NCBI RefSeq assembly: GCF_019583405.1
Contig: NZ_SZUU01000002.1
Coordinates: 620,001 to 684,000, forward strand
Direction: 5' to 3'
Length of the DNA: 64,000 nucleotides
Source of the DNA: Bacteroides fragilis
GTDB taxonomy: Bacteria; Bacteroidota; Bacteroidia; Bacteroidales; Bacteroidaceae
Made by a program: the position numbers and the translations under genes. The notes beneath the pieces were generated by a model. That model saw only the letters and a list, made by a program, of their open reading frames with translations, was not told where the DNA came from and did no database searches. Of this stretch, positions 27,225 through 36,058 are shown one piece after another (positions within the stretch are counted from its first letter, which is position 1; every line of letters starts with the position of its first letter).

Positions 27225-27608
27225 TTATAATCTAAAAACAACTGTTCTTCCTTCATATATTATTATCCATAGGAAAAATATTATTAACCCAGAAAATAAA
27301 ATATTGCAAAACATGATACCGATTAACCCCATTAAATATCTATTACGTGCTTCTTTGATTACCTTATCCCAAGGGACATCGCTCATTGCCTTTTTATCCT
27401 TTTCTGTCAGATTTTTCATCAGTTCGGTGTAGCCATTGGCGGAAGATTCATACATGGCCATCATAGCAATACCGATTACTGGTACAGTAACAATGATACA
27501 GAATGCAGTCCAAAGAGAATCAGAATGAATAGCAAAAAATATAGTCATGATTGTTGTATTGGTAAGAGTAAATCTTTCTACCAACTTGTATGCTATTTCT
27601 GGTTTCAT
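27225..27608 (-). CDS. Membrane protein of unknown function
   Basis: 127 residues with about four hydrophobic helices: 'TNTTIMTIFFAIHSDSLW', 'AFCIIVTVPVIGIAMMAMY', 'YLMGLIGIMFCNILFSGLIIFFLWIII'. A charged loop lies in the middle ('LTEKDKKAMSDVPWDKVIKEARNR'). It lies 23 nt after the MORN-repeat gene on the same strand. Not recognised; in this context it could be a partner of the MORN protein. Confidence 0.5.
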   Translation of the reverse strand: MKPEIAYKLVERFTLTNTTIMTIFFAIHSDSLWTAFCIIVTVPVIGIAMMAMYESSANGYTELMKNLTEKDKKAMSDVPWDKVIKEARNRYLMGLIGIMFCNILFSGLIIFFLWIIIYEGRTVVFRL

Positions 27609-27631
27609 GTATTTTTTTCAATTTCCCTTTT

Positions 27632-28696
27632 TTACTCTTTATTACCATCCGAATCATATCTTTCAATGGTATTCCAGCCTCCGCCCTTGCGCTCGGCAAC
27701 CGATTTGAGCTTGCCGTTAGCGTAATACTCCTTGCGATAGACCTCACTATCAGCTTCACAACGGCCCTCTTCCTGCAACTTTCCGGTATCAAAGTAACGT
27801 TTATATACTCCTTCACGCTTACCGTTCTTGAAAGTATATTCCGATTTACATTGACCTGACCCAAAATAAAATTCCTTTGTTATTCCGTTTAATTTGCCAT
27901 TGAGGTAGTTTGACGACTTTTCAGGAGTGCCGTCAGTGAAATAAATAATCTCTTCTCCATTCTTTTCATCGTTTCTGTAAGTGGTGGACTTTTCGGGCTT
28001 GCCGCCTTTACCATATCTAATCCAGACTCCCTCTTTTTTGCCGTCTTTATAGCTACTTTTGCTACGGGGCTTGCCGTCTTTCCACATTTCGCTCCACTGA
28101 CCATCGGGCAAACCGTTCTTATAGAAACTGATGCGAGTCACATCACCTACGTTGCCCGACAAATGTTCAGTCCATTTGCCATCGCGTTTACCGTCTTTAT
28201 AACATTCGTCGAGCGTCAGAGTGCCGTCGCTATTGTATCGGCGGTCATAACCATCTTCAATCCCTAACTTATATACTTTTTCTGTTTCAACTTTGCCGTT
28301 CGAGTGATATGTCCTGCTCACGCCATCCACTTTTCCGCCTATAAACGTTCGCTCACTTTGCACGGTCTGTCCGTCACCATAATAGCGCTTGTATAACCCA
28401 TCCCTGTTTCCCTCTTTGTAACGGCACTCTTCAAGTAGTTTGTTCTCTTTGAAATGTCGGTAATTGCCATGATACATGCCATCCTTAAAGTCAGCGAGAA
28501 TGTACTCCGAGTGGTAACCGTCAATCAGACGGTGAGAGCCGTTGAGCGGGGTCTTTTCTTCATTGTTCAAGCGAAAGAGCATCCGACCATCCCCATAGTT
28601 GATAACGGTGATTTCTTCTATTTGGTAAACTTTTTCCTGTGCCGTACTCGTGAGTACCATTACTCCGAAAAGGAGTAGTAACATAATTTTCTTCAT
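27632..28696 (-). CDS. MORN-repeat protein, YwqK antitoxin-like family
   Basis: 354 residues. A signal peptide (MKKIMLLLLFGVMVLTSTAQ) precedes about ten MORN-variant repeats of roughly 23 residues (PF07661): 'GMYHGNYRHFKENKLLEECRYKEGNRDGLYKRYYGDG', '...GKVDGVSRTYHSNGKVETEKVYKLG', and so on to the C-terminus. The 'toxin-antitoxin system YwqK family' label comes from B. subtilis YwqK, which neighbours a toxin; most Bacteroides members have no proven partner. It is first in the minus-strand island run, with a good -7 box upstream. The signal peptide puts it in the periplasm or on the surface. Confidence 0.8.
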   Translation of the reverse strand: MKKIMLLLLFGVMVLTSTAQEKVYQIEEITVINYGDGRMLFRLNNEEKTPLNGSHRLIDGYHSEYILADFKDGMYHGNYRHFKENKLLEECRYKEGNRDGLYKRYYGDGQTVQSERTFIGGKVDGVSRTYHSNGKVETEKVYKLGIEDGYDRRYNSDGTLTLDECYKDGKRDGKWTEHLSGNVGDVTRISFYKNGLPDGQWSEMWKDGKPRSKSSYKDGKKEGVWIRYGKGGKPEKSTTYRNDEKNGEEIIYFTDGTPEKSSNYLNGKLNGITKEFYFGSGQCKSEYTFKNGKREGVYKRYFDTGKLQEEGRCEADSEVYRKEYYANGKLKSVAERKGGGWNTIERYDSDGNKE

Positions 28697-28826
28697 GCTT
28701 TTTTGCTGTATTACTTGATTTTCATTTAATTAGTGTACAGTCCTTTTGCCCGTCCGGACAACCCGCAAACGTTATTTTGATTATTGCTGCATTCTTGGTT
28801 GCTATGACGGGCTAATACTTCACCGA

Positions 28827-28834
28827 CAAAAGTA
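28827..28834 (-). promoter_or_regulatory. Bacteroides -7 box for the island operon
   Basis: The minus strand reads TACTTTTG, a perfect TAnnTTTG, about 130 nt upstream of the MORN gene start. The -33 element is weak. Confidence 0.45.
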
Positions 28835-29047
28835 GCATAAATAAATTATAAGAAATACATTTTGCTTATAAGTATTATATATATTTTAATTATTATAATA
28901 TTTTAGCTAAATAAATTTGCCTGTATTTCAGATGGTTACATAACTAAACAACTATCAATCTATTGATTTATAGTTGAATATTATTCCATCTGAATCCTTT
29001 TGAAAATGGAAACACGATTATTCCAATCGCATTGTACGGAAAAGGAA

Positions 29048-29072
29048 TATAGCCATATCAAACATGGCTATA
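29048..29072 (-). terminator. Hairpin after the TetR-family gene
   Basis: Arms 29048-29056 (TATAGCCAT) and 29064-29072 (ATGGCTATA) pair perfectly around a 7-nt loop, 19 nt past the stop of the minus-strand regulator gene, with T-rich sequence after it. Confidence 0.6.
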
Positions 29073-29090
29073 TAAAAAGTTGTACCGTGG

Positions 29091-29831
29091 TTATTTTGAG
29101 AGCAACATTTTCAAGTCATTCTTACTAATGCCCATGTATTTGCATATCTTTAGCTCGCTTATGCCGTCAGCCAGCATTTGCCGGACTACGTTTCTGTCTC
29201 TTTCATACGCTTCCAATCTATTGAAAATGGTATCAGTCAAGAAGTCTATTCCCTCTGAAAAGGCTTTTTCTCCTTCCGGGGTATTAAAGTCTATCTTACA
29301 GATTTTGGCACACTCCTTATGAAGTATCAAATAGTAAATTCCTCCGATTAGGATTGCGGCGATGCTTTTAATATTGACTTTTGCAGGTTTAAACAGCGTT
29401 TCGTAATATGTAATCAAATTAAGGTTCATGATGTCTCGCGTTTCTGCCGTTCTTTTTGTGGTATCATTGACCACTGACATTTCGTAAAGCAACAGCTTTT
29501 GCATAACAGGATTATCTGATAAGTTCCTGAAGAGTATCTTGAATGTTTCAGCGAAGAACTTTTTAGGTCCCAATACATTCAAGTTGGAAATATCAATGGC
29601 ATTGTTCATCCAGAAGTCATATTGCTTGGCAAGTTTGTCATAGAGATTATCCATCGAACCGTATCTTCTGTAGAATACGTTGGCTTCCATTCCTGCGGCT
29701 TTCGTCAAGGTGCTTAGATTGACATTGCCGAAGCCCTGTTCCGCCACAAGTTTTTCGAGTTCGGACATTACATCCCTGTCTAATTGTTCATTGGTTCGTC
29801 TGTTTCGAGTTTTTTTCTCTTCCTGCTTCAT
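29091..29831 (-). CDS. TetR-family transcriptional regulator with extra C-terminal helix-turn-helix
   Basis: 246 residues, longer than a usual TetR (about 200). The N-terminal HTH is at about 28-62 ('GFGNVNLSTLTKAAGMEANVFYRRYGSMDNLYDKLA'). The middle is the helical ligand-binding domain. The last 30 residues, 'RQMLADGISELKICKYMGISKNDLKMLLSK', look like a second short HTH similar to recombinase or sigma-type HTH motifs. It has its own promoter. Lying near a truncated integrase, it likely came with a mobile element. Its target is unknown. Confidence 0.75.
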   Translation of the reverse strand: MKQEEKKTRNRRTNEQLDRDVMSELEKLVAEQGFGNVNLSTLTKAAGMEANVFYRRYGSMDNLYDKLAKQYDFWMNNAIDISNLNVLGPKKFFAETFKILFRNLSDNPVMQKLLLYEMSVVNDTTKRTAETRDIMNLNLITYYETLFKPAKVNIKSIAAILIGGIYYLILHKECAKICKIDFNTPEGEKAFSEGIDFLTDTIFNRLEAYERDRNVVRQMLADGISELKICKYMGISKNDLKMLLSK

Positions 29832-30325
29832 TCTTATATCGTATTTATACCGCCTATATCCGCTTTTCTATAGATGGTTTTGTTGCAAATATAGGTGTTT
29901 TACAATTTACAAGCAATATATTGGTGATAAAGATAACACCAATGGTGGCTTGACATTTAAATAATAGGCTAATTAATTTGCTTATTTATCCTTTCAATCA
30001 TACTTGTATTATGGTATTTTGATATATACCTTTATGACATTAGGTGATGACCATTTTTCATAATAGCCCGATGATGGCAAGAAGCCATTATTATCATTCA
30101 TAATAAAAAATCACCTGGCTTCGGTGGGTGATTGCCCCCTGCAAGGGCTAGGAGTGGCGAGTTACCCGCTGCCTTTTGAGTTACCCAAAAAACAAGGAGT
30201 GTAAAAGGAGAAAGGGAGAAAAGCAATGTAATTAACTGGTTAATAGAAATGTATGTCTTTTAGTATCTTTGGATGCCGGGTAACGAAAATACAGGAAAAA
30301 GCGGATTTAAGCAGACTTTCCGCCT
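29832..30325. other. Intergenic region with hairpins beside the integrase remnant
   Basis: 494 bp without a convincing gene. It holds the TetR promoter, a hairpin at 30073-30087 (ATGGC-aagaa-GCCAT), a second at 30109-30133 (AATCACC / GGTGATT), and the GC-rich stretch CCCCTGCAAGGGCTAGGAG around 30135-30153. Similar words are found near mobilisation regions of Bacteroides elements as I recall, so this may be the edge of a former mobile element. Confidence 0.35.
29886..29917 (-). promoter_or_regulatory. Promoter of the TetR-family gene
   Basis: The minus strand has TATATTTG (29893-29886) as a perfect -7 box and ATTG (29917-29914), three of four bases of the -33 TTTG, at 20-nt spacing. The ATG is 55 nt downstream. 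Confidence 0.5.
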
Positions 30326-30751
30326 CTAGTTATACACGGTGCGGTATTTCCAATAGCTGCGCTCGCTCTTGGTTTTCCCTACTTGTTTGGCGTAATCCTC
30401 ATTGTGCCGGGCAAAGACTGCAAGCAGGGTTTCGTGTTTCATTCCTATGCCTAAGAAAGCATTACGGACTTTCTCGGCAGTTACATAGTTATCCCTGTCG
30501 CATATCTCTTGATAAGCCTTGTTGATGCCCACACGGATTTTATCCAGCATTCGGTTGCCTTCCTGTACAATGAGACTTCTGCCGGATAATCTACCCAATT
30601 TGACATTCCACGATTTTTCCTCTACATCCAGCTTGCAACTGAATTGAGATACTTTGCCGTTCACGGTCATACGGCACATGACCGGCACAAGCCCGTTCTT
30701 CTTGGGAGCATTGCGCTTTAGATAAAATAAGACTTTGAATGTTGATCTCAT
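30326..30751 (-). pseudogene. Truncated tyrosine-type site-specific integrase (N-terminal part)
   Basis: 141 residues against about 400 for the family. It has the Bacteroides integrase arm-binding domain ('STFKVLFYLKRNAPKKNGLVPVMCRMTVNGK', about 3-95: 'SQFSCKLDVEEKSWN..LGRLSGRS'). The beginning of the SAM-like core-binding domain follows ('LLAVFARHNEDYAKQVGKTKSERSYWKYRTVYN'). It stops right after 'YRTVYN', where intact relatives continue into the catalytic domain with R-H-R-Y. The catalytic part is absent from the window, so it cannot recombine DNA. This is a remnant of a conjugative or mobilisable element. Confidence 0.8.
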
Positions 30752-31151
30752 ACTCTACATTTTTTTGATTGCAAAATTATTACCTGTAGAGTTGTTTCTT
30801 GATACGCAAAGCACTACCAATCAGTGCAAAAGAATCGGATTTGCTTCTTTTTTCATGCTATCACTGCCATTTTCCGAAAATTCGGTTACATTTGCAAGTA
30901 AATAGTGTCTGAAATCCATGTAAATCAGCTCTTTGAAAACCATCTTAAAATCATCTACCAGCCAAAAGAAAATAACGAGATAGTAATGTAACTCTGTCCT
31001 TACTTGGCTTTTTGTTGGTTTCGGATGGCTTGCTGCTCTTTCCTTTTTATTACCTAAACCGCTATTCATCAGTCTTATTACTGCGTTCTGCCTTAAGTCT
31101 CAATTTTATTTCCTATCTTTGTCACAAAAATAATTTATCAAGGTCATTGCT
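30752..31151. other. Intergenic region between integrase remnant and GH92 gene
   Basis: 400 bp. The only open frame (82 codons, minus, 30821-31069) has no family features and I do not call it. The right end has the GH92 -7 box. This is the probable right border of the accessory island. Confidence 0.5.
31114..31121 (+). promoter_or_regulatory. Bacteroides -7 box for the GH92 gene
   Basis: TATCTTTG, perfect TAnnTTTG, 30 nt upstream of the ATG at 31152. No TTTG at the -33 position. Confidence 0.5.
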
Positions 31152-33335
31152 ATGAAGTTCAAATCAACCTTTATGACTGCATGTCTGGGGATCGGTCTTT
31201 GCACATCCTGCACTCCCGAAACTCCGACAGCACCCCAAGACTACACTCAATACGTAAACACCTTTATCGGAGCAGCCGACAACGGTCATACCTTCCCGGG
31301 TGCCTGCCTGCCCTTCGGACTGATACAGGCAAGCCCGGAAACCAATGCCATCGGATGGCAGTATTGCTCAGGATACAATTATCAGGATTCACTGATCTGG
31401 GGCTTCTCTCAAACTCACCTCAATGGCACAGGATGTATGGATCTGGGCGACCTCCTTGTAATGCCTGTCACCGGACAAAGAGTACGGGATGACTACAAAA
31501 GCGGTTTCTCTAAAAAGACAGAAAGCGCAACACCGGGATACTACACTGTAGAACTCGATAAATATAAAGTAAAAGCAGAACTGACCGCAACAGATCATGT
31601 AGCACTGCATCGTTACACTTATCAGAATGCCGATTCAGCCTCACTGTTACTCGACCTTCAACACGGATTGGTATGGAATCCCCAACAATATAAATCGCAC
31701 GTAAAAGCTTGCGAAATCAATTGGGAAGATGCTCAAACACTGACAGGACACGTGCGCAGCAGCGTATGGGTGAATCAGGATTTATACTTTGTAATGAAGT
31801 TCAGCAAGCCGGTGACCGATTCCATCTCCCTGCCAATGGAAGAAACTGAAAAAGGAAAACGTCTGTTAATGAGTTTCGACATGAAGCCGGACGAACAACT
31901 GCTGATGAAAGTAGCCATTTCTACAGTCGGTGTAGACGGTGCCCATAAGAATATGGATCAAGAGTTGGCAGACTGGGATTTCGACGGTACAAGACAGAAA
32001 GCCAAGGACATCTGGAACAGTTACTTGAGCCGTATCGAAGTGACAGGTACTCCGGACGAACTGGAGAATTTTTATACCAGCTTCTATCATGCACTGATAC
32101 AGCCTAATAATATTGCCGATGTAGACGGAAGATACCGTAACGCCAAAGACTCGGTAGTAAAATCAGCATCGGGAGTCTATTACTCTACCTTCTCGATCTG
32201 GGATACCTACCGCGCTGCCCACCCCTTCTATACATTGGCCGTACCCGAACGAGTAGACGGTTTCATCAATTCGATGATCGAACAAAATCAGGCACAAGGC
32301 TACTTACCTATCTGGACCTTGTGGGGTAAAGAAACGAATACTATGATCGGCAACCACTCTGTTTCGGTTATTGCCGAAGCTTATAAGAAAGGGTTCCGTG
32401 GCTTTGATGCCGAGAAAGCATTCGATGCCATCAAACAGACACTGACTGTTTCGCATCCGAAATCGGACTGGGAAACTTATATGAAATATGGTTATTATCC
32501 GACAGACAAGGTAGATGCCGAATCGGTTTCACGTACACTTGAATCGGTTTACGATGACTACGCCGCAGCTACAATGGCGGAGTTAATGGGTAAAAAGGAA
32601 GATGCGGAATACTTCAGTAAACGTTCGCAATTCTATAAGAACCTGTTCGATAAGGAAACACAGTTTATGCGCCCGCGCTATGCCGACGGACGTTGGAAAA
32701 CTCCTTTCAATCCCAGCGATCTGGCACATGCCGAAAGCCGCGGAGGCGATTATACTGAAGGAAATGCCTGGCAATACACCTGGCATGTTCAGCACGATGT
32801 ACCGGGATTGATCGAATTATTCGGTGGTAAAGGGCCTTTCCTCAACAAACTGGATTCATTGTTCACTATCAAACTGGAAGGAAGCGGACTGGCAGACGTT
32901 ACCGGACTGATCGGACAATATGCCCACGGCAACGAACCAAGCCACCATGTCACCTTCCTGTATGCTTTGGCCGGCAAGCCGGAACGCACTCAGGAGCTGA
33001 TACGTGAAATCTTTGATACCCAATACAAAAACAAGCCCGATGGTCTCTGTGGAAACGACGACTGCGGACAGATGTCAGCCTGGTATATGTTCAATGCAAT
33101 GGGATTCTATCCGGTCGATCCGGTGAGCGGGCATTATATATTCGGTGCTCCGCAGATGCCGAAAATAGTACTTCACCTGCCGGATGAAAAAACGTTCACA
33201 GTCATTGCCGAAAATCTGTCGAAAGAACATAAGTACATCGACAGCATCACACTGAATGGTGAACTTTATACTAAAAACTATATCTCCCACGAAGACATCG
33301 TGAAGGGTGGTACGCTGGTATATAAAATGAAATAA
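31152..33335 (+). CDS. GH92 family alpha-mannosidase lipoprotein
   Basis: 727 residues with a lipoprotein signal (MKFKSTFMTACLGIGLCTSC). The start of the mature part, 'YVNTFIGAADNGHTFPGACLPFGLIQASPETN', and 'GFSQTHLNGTGCMDLGDLLVMP' (about 93-115) are hallmarks of GH92. So are 'HPFYTLAVPERVDGFINSMIEQ', 'GGDYTEGNAWQYTWHVQHDVPGLIELFGG' and 'GNDDCGQMSAWYMFNAMGFYPVDP', which carry the catalytic acid/base and calcium-ligand residues. GH92 enzymes are calcium-dependent inverting exo-alpha-mannosidases (mostly 1,2-linkages) that trim N-glycans. Probably anchored in the outer membrane or periplasm. The S9 peptidase gene follows by 23 nt, suggesting coupled glycoprotein breakdown. Confidence 0.93.
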   Translation: MKFKSTFMTACLGIGLCTSCTPETPTAPQDYTQYVNTFIGAADNGHTFPGACLPFGLIQASPETNAIGWQYCSGYNYQDSLIWGFSQTHLNGTGCMDLGDLLVMPVTGQRVRDDYKSGFSKKTESATPGYYTVELDKYKVKAELTATDHVALHRYTYQNADSASLLLDLQHGLVWNPQQYKSHVKACEINWEDAQTLTGHVRSSVWVNQDLYFVMKFSKPVTDSISLPMEETEKGKRLLMSFDMKPDEQLLMKVAISTVGVDGAHKNMDQELADWDFDGTRQKAKDIWNSYLSRIEVTGTPDELENFYTSFYHALIQPNNIADVDGRYRNAKDSVVKSASGVYYSTFSIWDTYRAAHPFYTLAVPERVDGFINSMIEQNQAQGYLPIWTLWGKETNTMIGNHSVSVIAEAYKKGFRGFDAEKAFDAIKQTLTVSHPKSDWETYMKYGYYPTDKVDAESVSRTLESVYDDYAAATMAELMGKKEDAEYFSKRSQFYKNLFDKETQFMRPRYADGRWKTPFNPSDLAHAESRGGDYTEGNAWQYTWHVQHDVPGLIELFGGKGPFLNKLDSLFTIKLEGSGLADVTGLIGQYAHGNEPSHHVTFLYALAGKPERTQELIREIFDTQYKNKPDGLCGNDDCGQMSAWYMFNAMGFYPVDPVSGHYIFGAPQMPKIVLHLPDEKTFTVIAENLSKEHKYIDSITLNGELYTKNYISHEDIVKGGTLVYKMK

Positions 33336-33358
33336 CCAATTATAAACTCAAAGAAACA

Positions 33359-35896
33359 ATGGACAAAAAGTTACTGATGATGGCGTTGTTGATGACAACA
33401 GGACTTGCCACACAAGCACAAGAGAGGCTGACGCAGTATCAGGTAAGAAATGCCATTACTGTACGCACTCCGATCATGAACGACAGTATCAACCCCAAAG
33501 GAGAAAAACACACCGCCAAAGCACTGCTGCAAACGCCGGTAATGCTTGACCTTGCCAATGCACCGACACAAATGCTGTCTGCCGATACAGCAGGCTTGGT
33601 CACTTTTGCGAAAGCCGATAAAGACAATCTGCTTTATCTGTTGAAGACTCAGCTACGGGCCGAACGTTTCATGAAAGGTAAACTGAAAGTGACCTCCCCG
33701 GTCAGATGGGAGCTTTTCATTAATGGTGAATCGAAGATGGTAAAGGATGCCGCAGAAGACAGTATCTCTAAAGCAGCAACCAAAGAGGTCGCTTTACGTC
33801 TCGAGCCCGAAATGGATTATGAAATCGCCATCAAACTGCTTTCGACTCCGGACGACAAAACCGTACCTTCACTGAAATGCGAACTGGTAAAAGATGACAA
33901 ATTCAAAGAAGTAGCATGCAGCACCAATCCTGAACAGAAACATCGTTTCTCACTCGATAACACAGTATACGGTAACCGCACCATAGCTGTTTCCGTATCA
34001 CCGGACGGAAAATACTTGCTGACCCGTTATTGGGATAACCACTCGCTGAAACGTTCGCGCACTTATTGTGAACTGACCGAACTGAAAACAGGAAAAGTGC
34101 TCCTCACCAATCTGAGGGACGGCATGAGATGGATGCCGAAAAGTAATAAACTGTATTATACGGTAGTGGCATCCGAAGGAAATGACGTCATCACTCTCGA
34201 TCCCATCACGCTGAAGGAAGAAGTTCTCCTGCAGGGCATTCCCGAACAGGGTTTCAGCTGGTCGCCCAACGAAGACTTCCTGATATACTATCCTCGTGAA
34301 GAAGGCGTGAAAGATGATGGGCCGTTGAAACGCATTGTCAGCCCGGCAGACCGCATTCCGAATACACGCGGACGTAGTTTTCTGGCCAGATATGACATTG
34401 CCAGCGGAACATCGGAACGGCTCACTTACGGTAATCACAGCACTTATATGCAGGACATCTCACCAGATGGTAAATATCTGCTTTACAGCAGTTCGAAGGA
34501 AAATATCACGCAACGTCCTTTCTCGTTGAGTTCACTGTTCCAAGTGAACCTTGAAACATTGGCTGTCGATACTCTGTTCTTTGAAGACCGCTTCCTCGGA
34601 GGAGCCAGCTACTCACCGGACGGCAGACAATTACTGCTCACCGCCAGCCCGGAAGCTTTTGACGGTATCGGCAAGAATTGTGGTAATCATCCGATCGCCA
34701 ATGATTTCGACTCTCAGGCATTCATCATGGACTTAGCTACCCGTAAAATCGATCCGATCACTAAAGAGTTCAATCCGTCTGTCAACTTCCTGCAATGGAA
34801 CAAAGGTGACGAGTGCATCTATTTTAGCACCAATGACGAAGATTGCCGGAACATCTATCGTTACTCTCCCAAAGACCGTAAGTTTGAAAAGCTGAACCTG
34901 GAGACTGATGTCACCAGTGCATTTGCCATGTCGGAAAACAATCCGTCGCTGGCAGCCTACATCGGACAAGGATGCTACAATGCAGGAGTCGCTTATGTAT
35001 ACGACCTGAAAAAGAAAACCTCTCGACTGATAGCCGACCCGATGAAACCTACCCTCGAAAAAATAGAACTGGGTAAAATGGAACCATGGAATTTCACTGC
35101 TTCAGATGGCACTGAGATTAAAGGTATGATGTGTTTGCCGCCTTCATTCGATCCTAATAAAAAGTATCCGCTGATTGTGTATTACTATGGAGGAACGACC
35201 CCGACAGAACGAGGCATCAGCAATCCGTACTGCGCACAACTGTTTGCTTCACGTGACTACGTGGTATATGTTATCCAGCCGAGCGGAACAATCGGATTCG
35301 GACAGGAGTTTTCAGCACGCCATGTCAATGCCTGGGGAAAACGTACTGCCGACGACATCATTGAAGGTACCAAACAGTTCTGTAAAGAACACCCGTTCGT
35401 GAATGATAAGAAAATCGGTTGTCTCGGTGCATCTTACGGTGGATTCATGACACAATACCTCCAGACTCAGACGGATATTTTCGCCGCCGCCGTTTCACAC
35501 GCCGGTATCAGCAACGTGACCAGTTATTGGGGCGAAGGTTACTGGGGATACGGCTACAATGCCATAGCAGCAGCCGACAGTTATCCCTGGAACAATCCGG
35601 AGTTATTCACCAAACAAGGTTCACTCTTCAATGCCGATAAAATAAACACTCCGCTTCTGTTGTTGCACGGAACGGTAGATACCAATGTTCCCATCGGTGA
35701 AAGCATTCAGCTATTCAACGCCTTGAAGATATTGGGTAAAACAGTAGAGTTTATCACTGTTGATGGAGAGAACCACTTCATCTCCGATTATCCGAAACGT
35801 GTGCAATGGCACAACAGCATCATGGCATGGTTTGCCCGCTGGTTACAAGATAATCCCCAATGGTGGGAGGATATGTATCCGGAACGCCACTTGTAG
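33359..35896 (+). CDS. Secreted prolyl oligopeptidase family (S9) serine peptidase
   Basis: 845 residues. The signal peptide is MDKKLLMMALLMTTGLATQAQ. A WD40/PD40-like beta-propeller ('VSPDGKYLLTRYWDNHSLKRS', 'ISPDGKYLLYSSSKEN', 'YSPDGRQLLLTASPE') covers about 200-560. The alpha/beta hydrolase domain starts near 580. The nucleophile is in 'GASYGGFMTQY' (Ser about 697), an aspartate in 'LLHGTVDTNVP' (about 774) and a histidine in 'GENHFISD' (about 806). Overall pattern is dipeptidyl-peptidase IV / acylaminoacyl-peptidase-like. It is likely periplasmic and co-transcribed with the GH92 mannosidase. Confidence 0.88.
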   Translation: MDKKLLMMALLMTTGLATQAQERLTQYQVRNAITVRTPIMNDSINPKGEKHTAKALLQTPVMLDLANAPTQMLSADTAGLVTFAKADKDNLLYLLKTQLRAERFMKGKLKVTSPVRWELFINGESKMVKDAAEDSISKAATKEVALRLEPEMDYEIAIKLLSTPDDKTVPSLKCELVKDDKFKEVACSTNPEQKHRFSLDNTVYGNRTIAVSVSPDGKYLLTRYWDNHSLKRSRTYCELTELKTGKVLLTNLRDGMRWMPKSNKLYYTVVASEGNDVITLDPITLKEEVLLQGIPEQGFSWSPNEDFLIYYPREEGVKDDGPLKRIVSPADRIPNTRGRSFLARYDIASGTSERLTYGNHSTYMQDISPDGKYLLYSSSKENITQRPFSLSSLFQVNLETLAVDTLFFEDRFLGGASYSPDGRQLLLTASPEAFDGIGKNCGNHPIANDFDSQAFIMDLATRKIDPITKEFNPSVNFLQWNKGDECIYFSTNDEDCRNIYRYSPKDRKFEKLNLETDVTSAFAMSENNPSLAAYIGQGCYNAGVAYVYDLKKKTSRLIADPMKPTLEKIELGKMEPWNFTASDGTEIKGMMCLPPSFDPNKKYPLIVYYYGGTTPTERGISNPYCAQLFASRDYVVYVIQPSGTIGFGQEFSARHVNAWGKRTADDIIEGTKQFCKEHPFVNDKKIGCLGASYGGFMTQYLQTQTDIFAAAVSHAGISNVTSYWGEGYWGYGYNAIAAADSYPWNNPELFTKQGSLFNADKINTPLLLLHGTVDTNVPIGESIQLFNALKILGKTVEFITVDGENHFISDYPKRVQWHNSIMAWFARWLQDNPQWWEDMYPERHL

Positions 35897-35953
35897 AATA
35901 TATCTCGCCACTGAGGCAGTGCAGTATGGGTATTATAAAAAGCTTATAAAAAA

Positions 35954-35993
35954 GAACGGGGTCATTGGTTCAAAACCAAGGCCCCGTTTCTTT
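35954..35993. terminator. Bidirectional terminator between S9 peptidase and hisS
   Basis: The stem AACGGGG / CCCCGTT has an inner pair TTGGTT / AACCAA, followed by TTTCTTTT on the plus strand. On the minus side the flank is A-rich, so it can serve both convergent genes. Confidence 0.75.
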
Positions 35994-36058
35994 TAAACCA
36001 AAGCTGTCTATTTTTTCACCCCAAAAGAGCTTTAGTTGAAAAGGTAGAAGCGATTTCC

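Larger units (their letters stand above)
28697..29090. other. Intergenic region between MORN gene and tetR-like gene
   Basis: 394 bp, very AT-rich. It holds the -7 box at 28827-28834 and the hairpin at 29048-29072. No open frame with coding features was seen in the rest. Confidence 0.6.

Noticed and set aside
30821..31069. 82-codon minus-strand frame upstream of the GH92 gene
   Set aside because: No family feature, no plausible promoter or ribosome-binding site seen, and island-border DNA.
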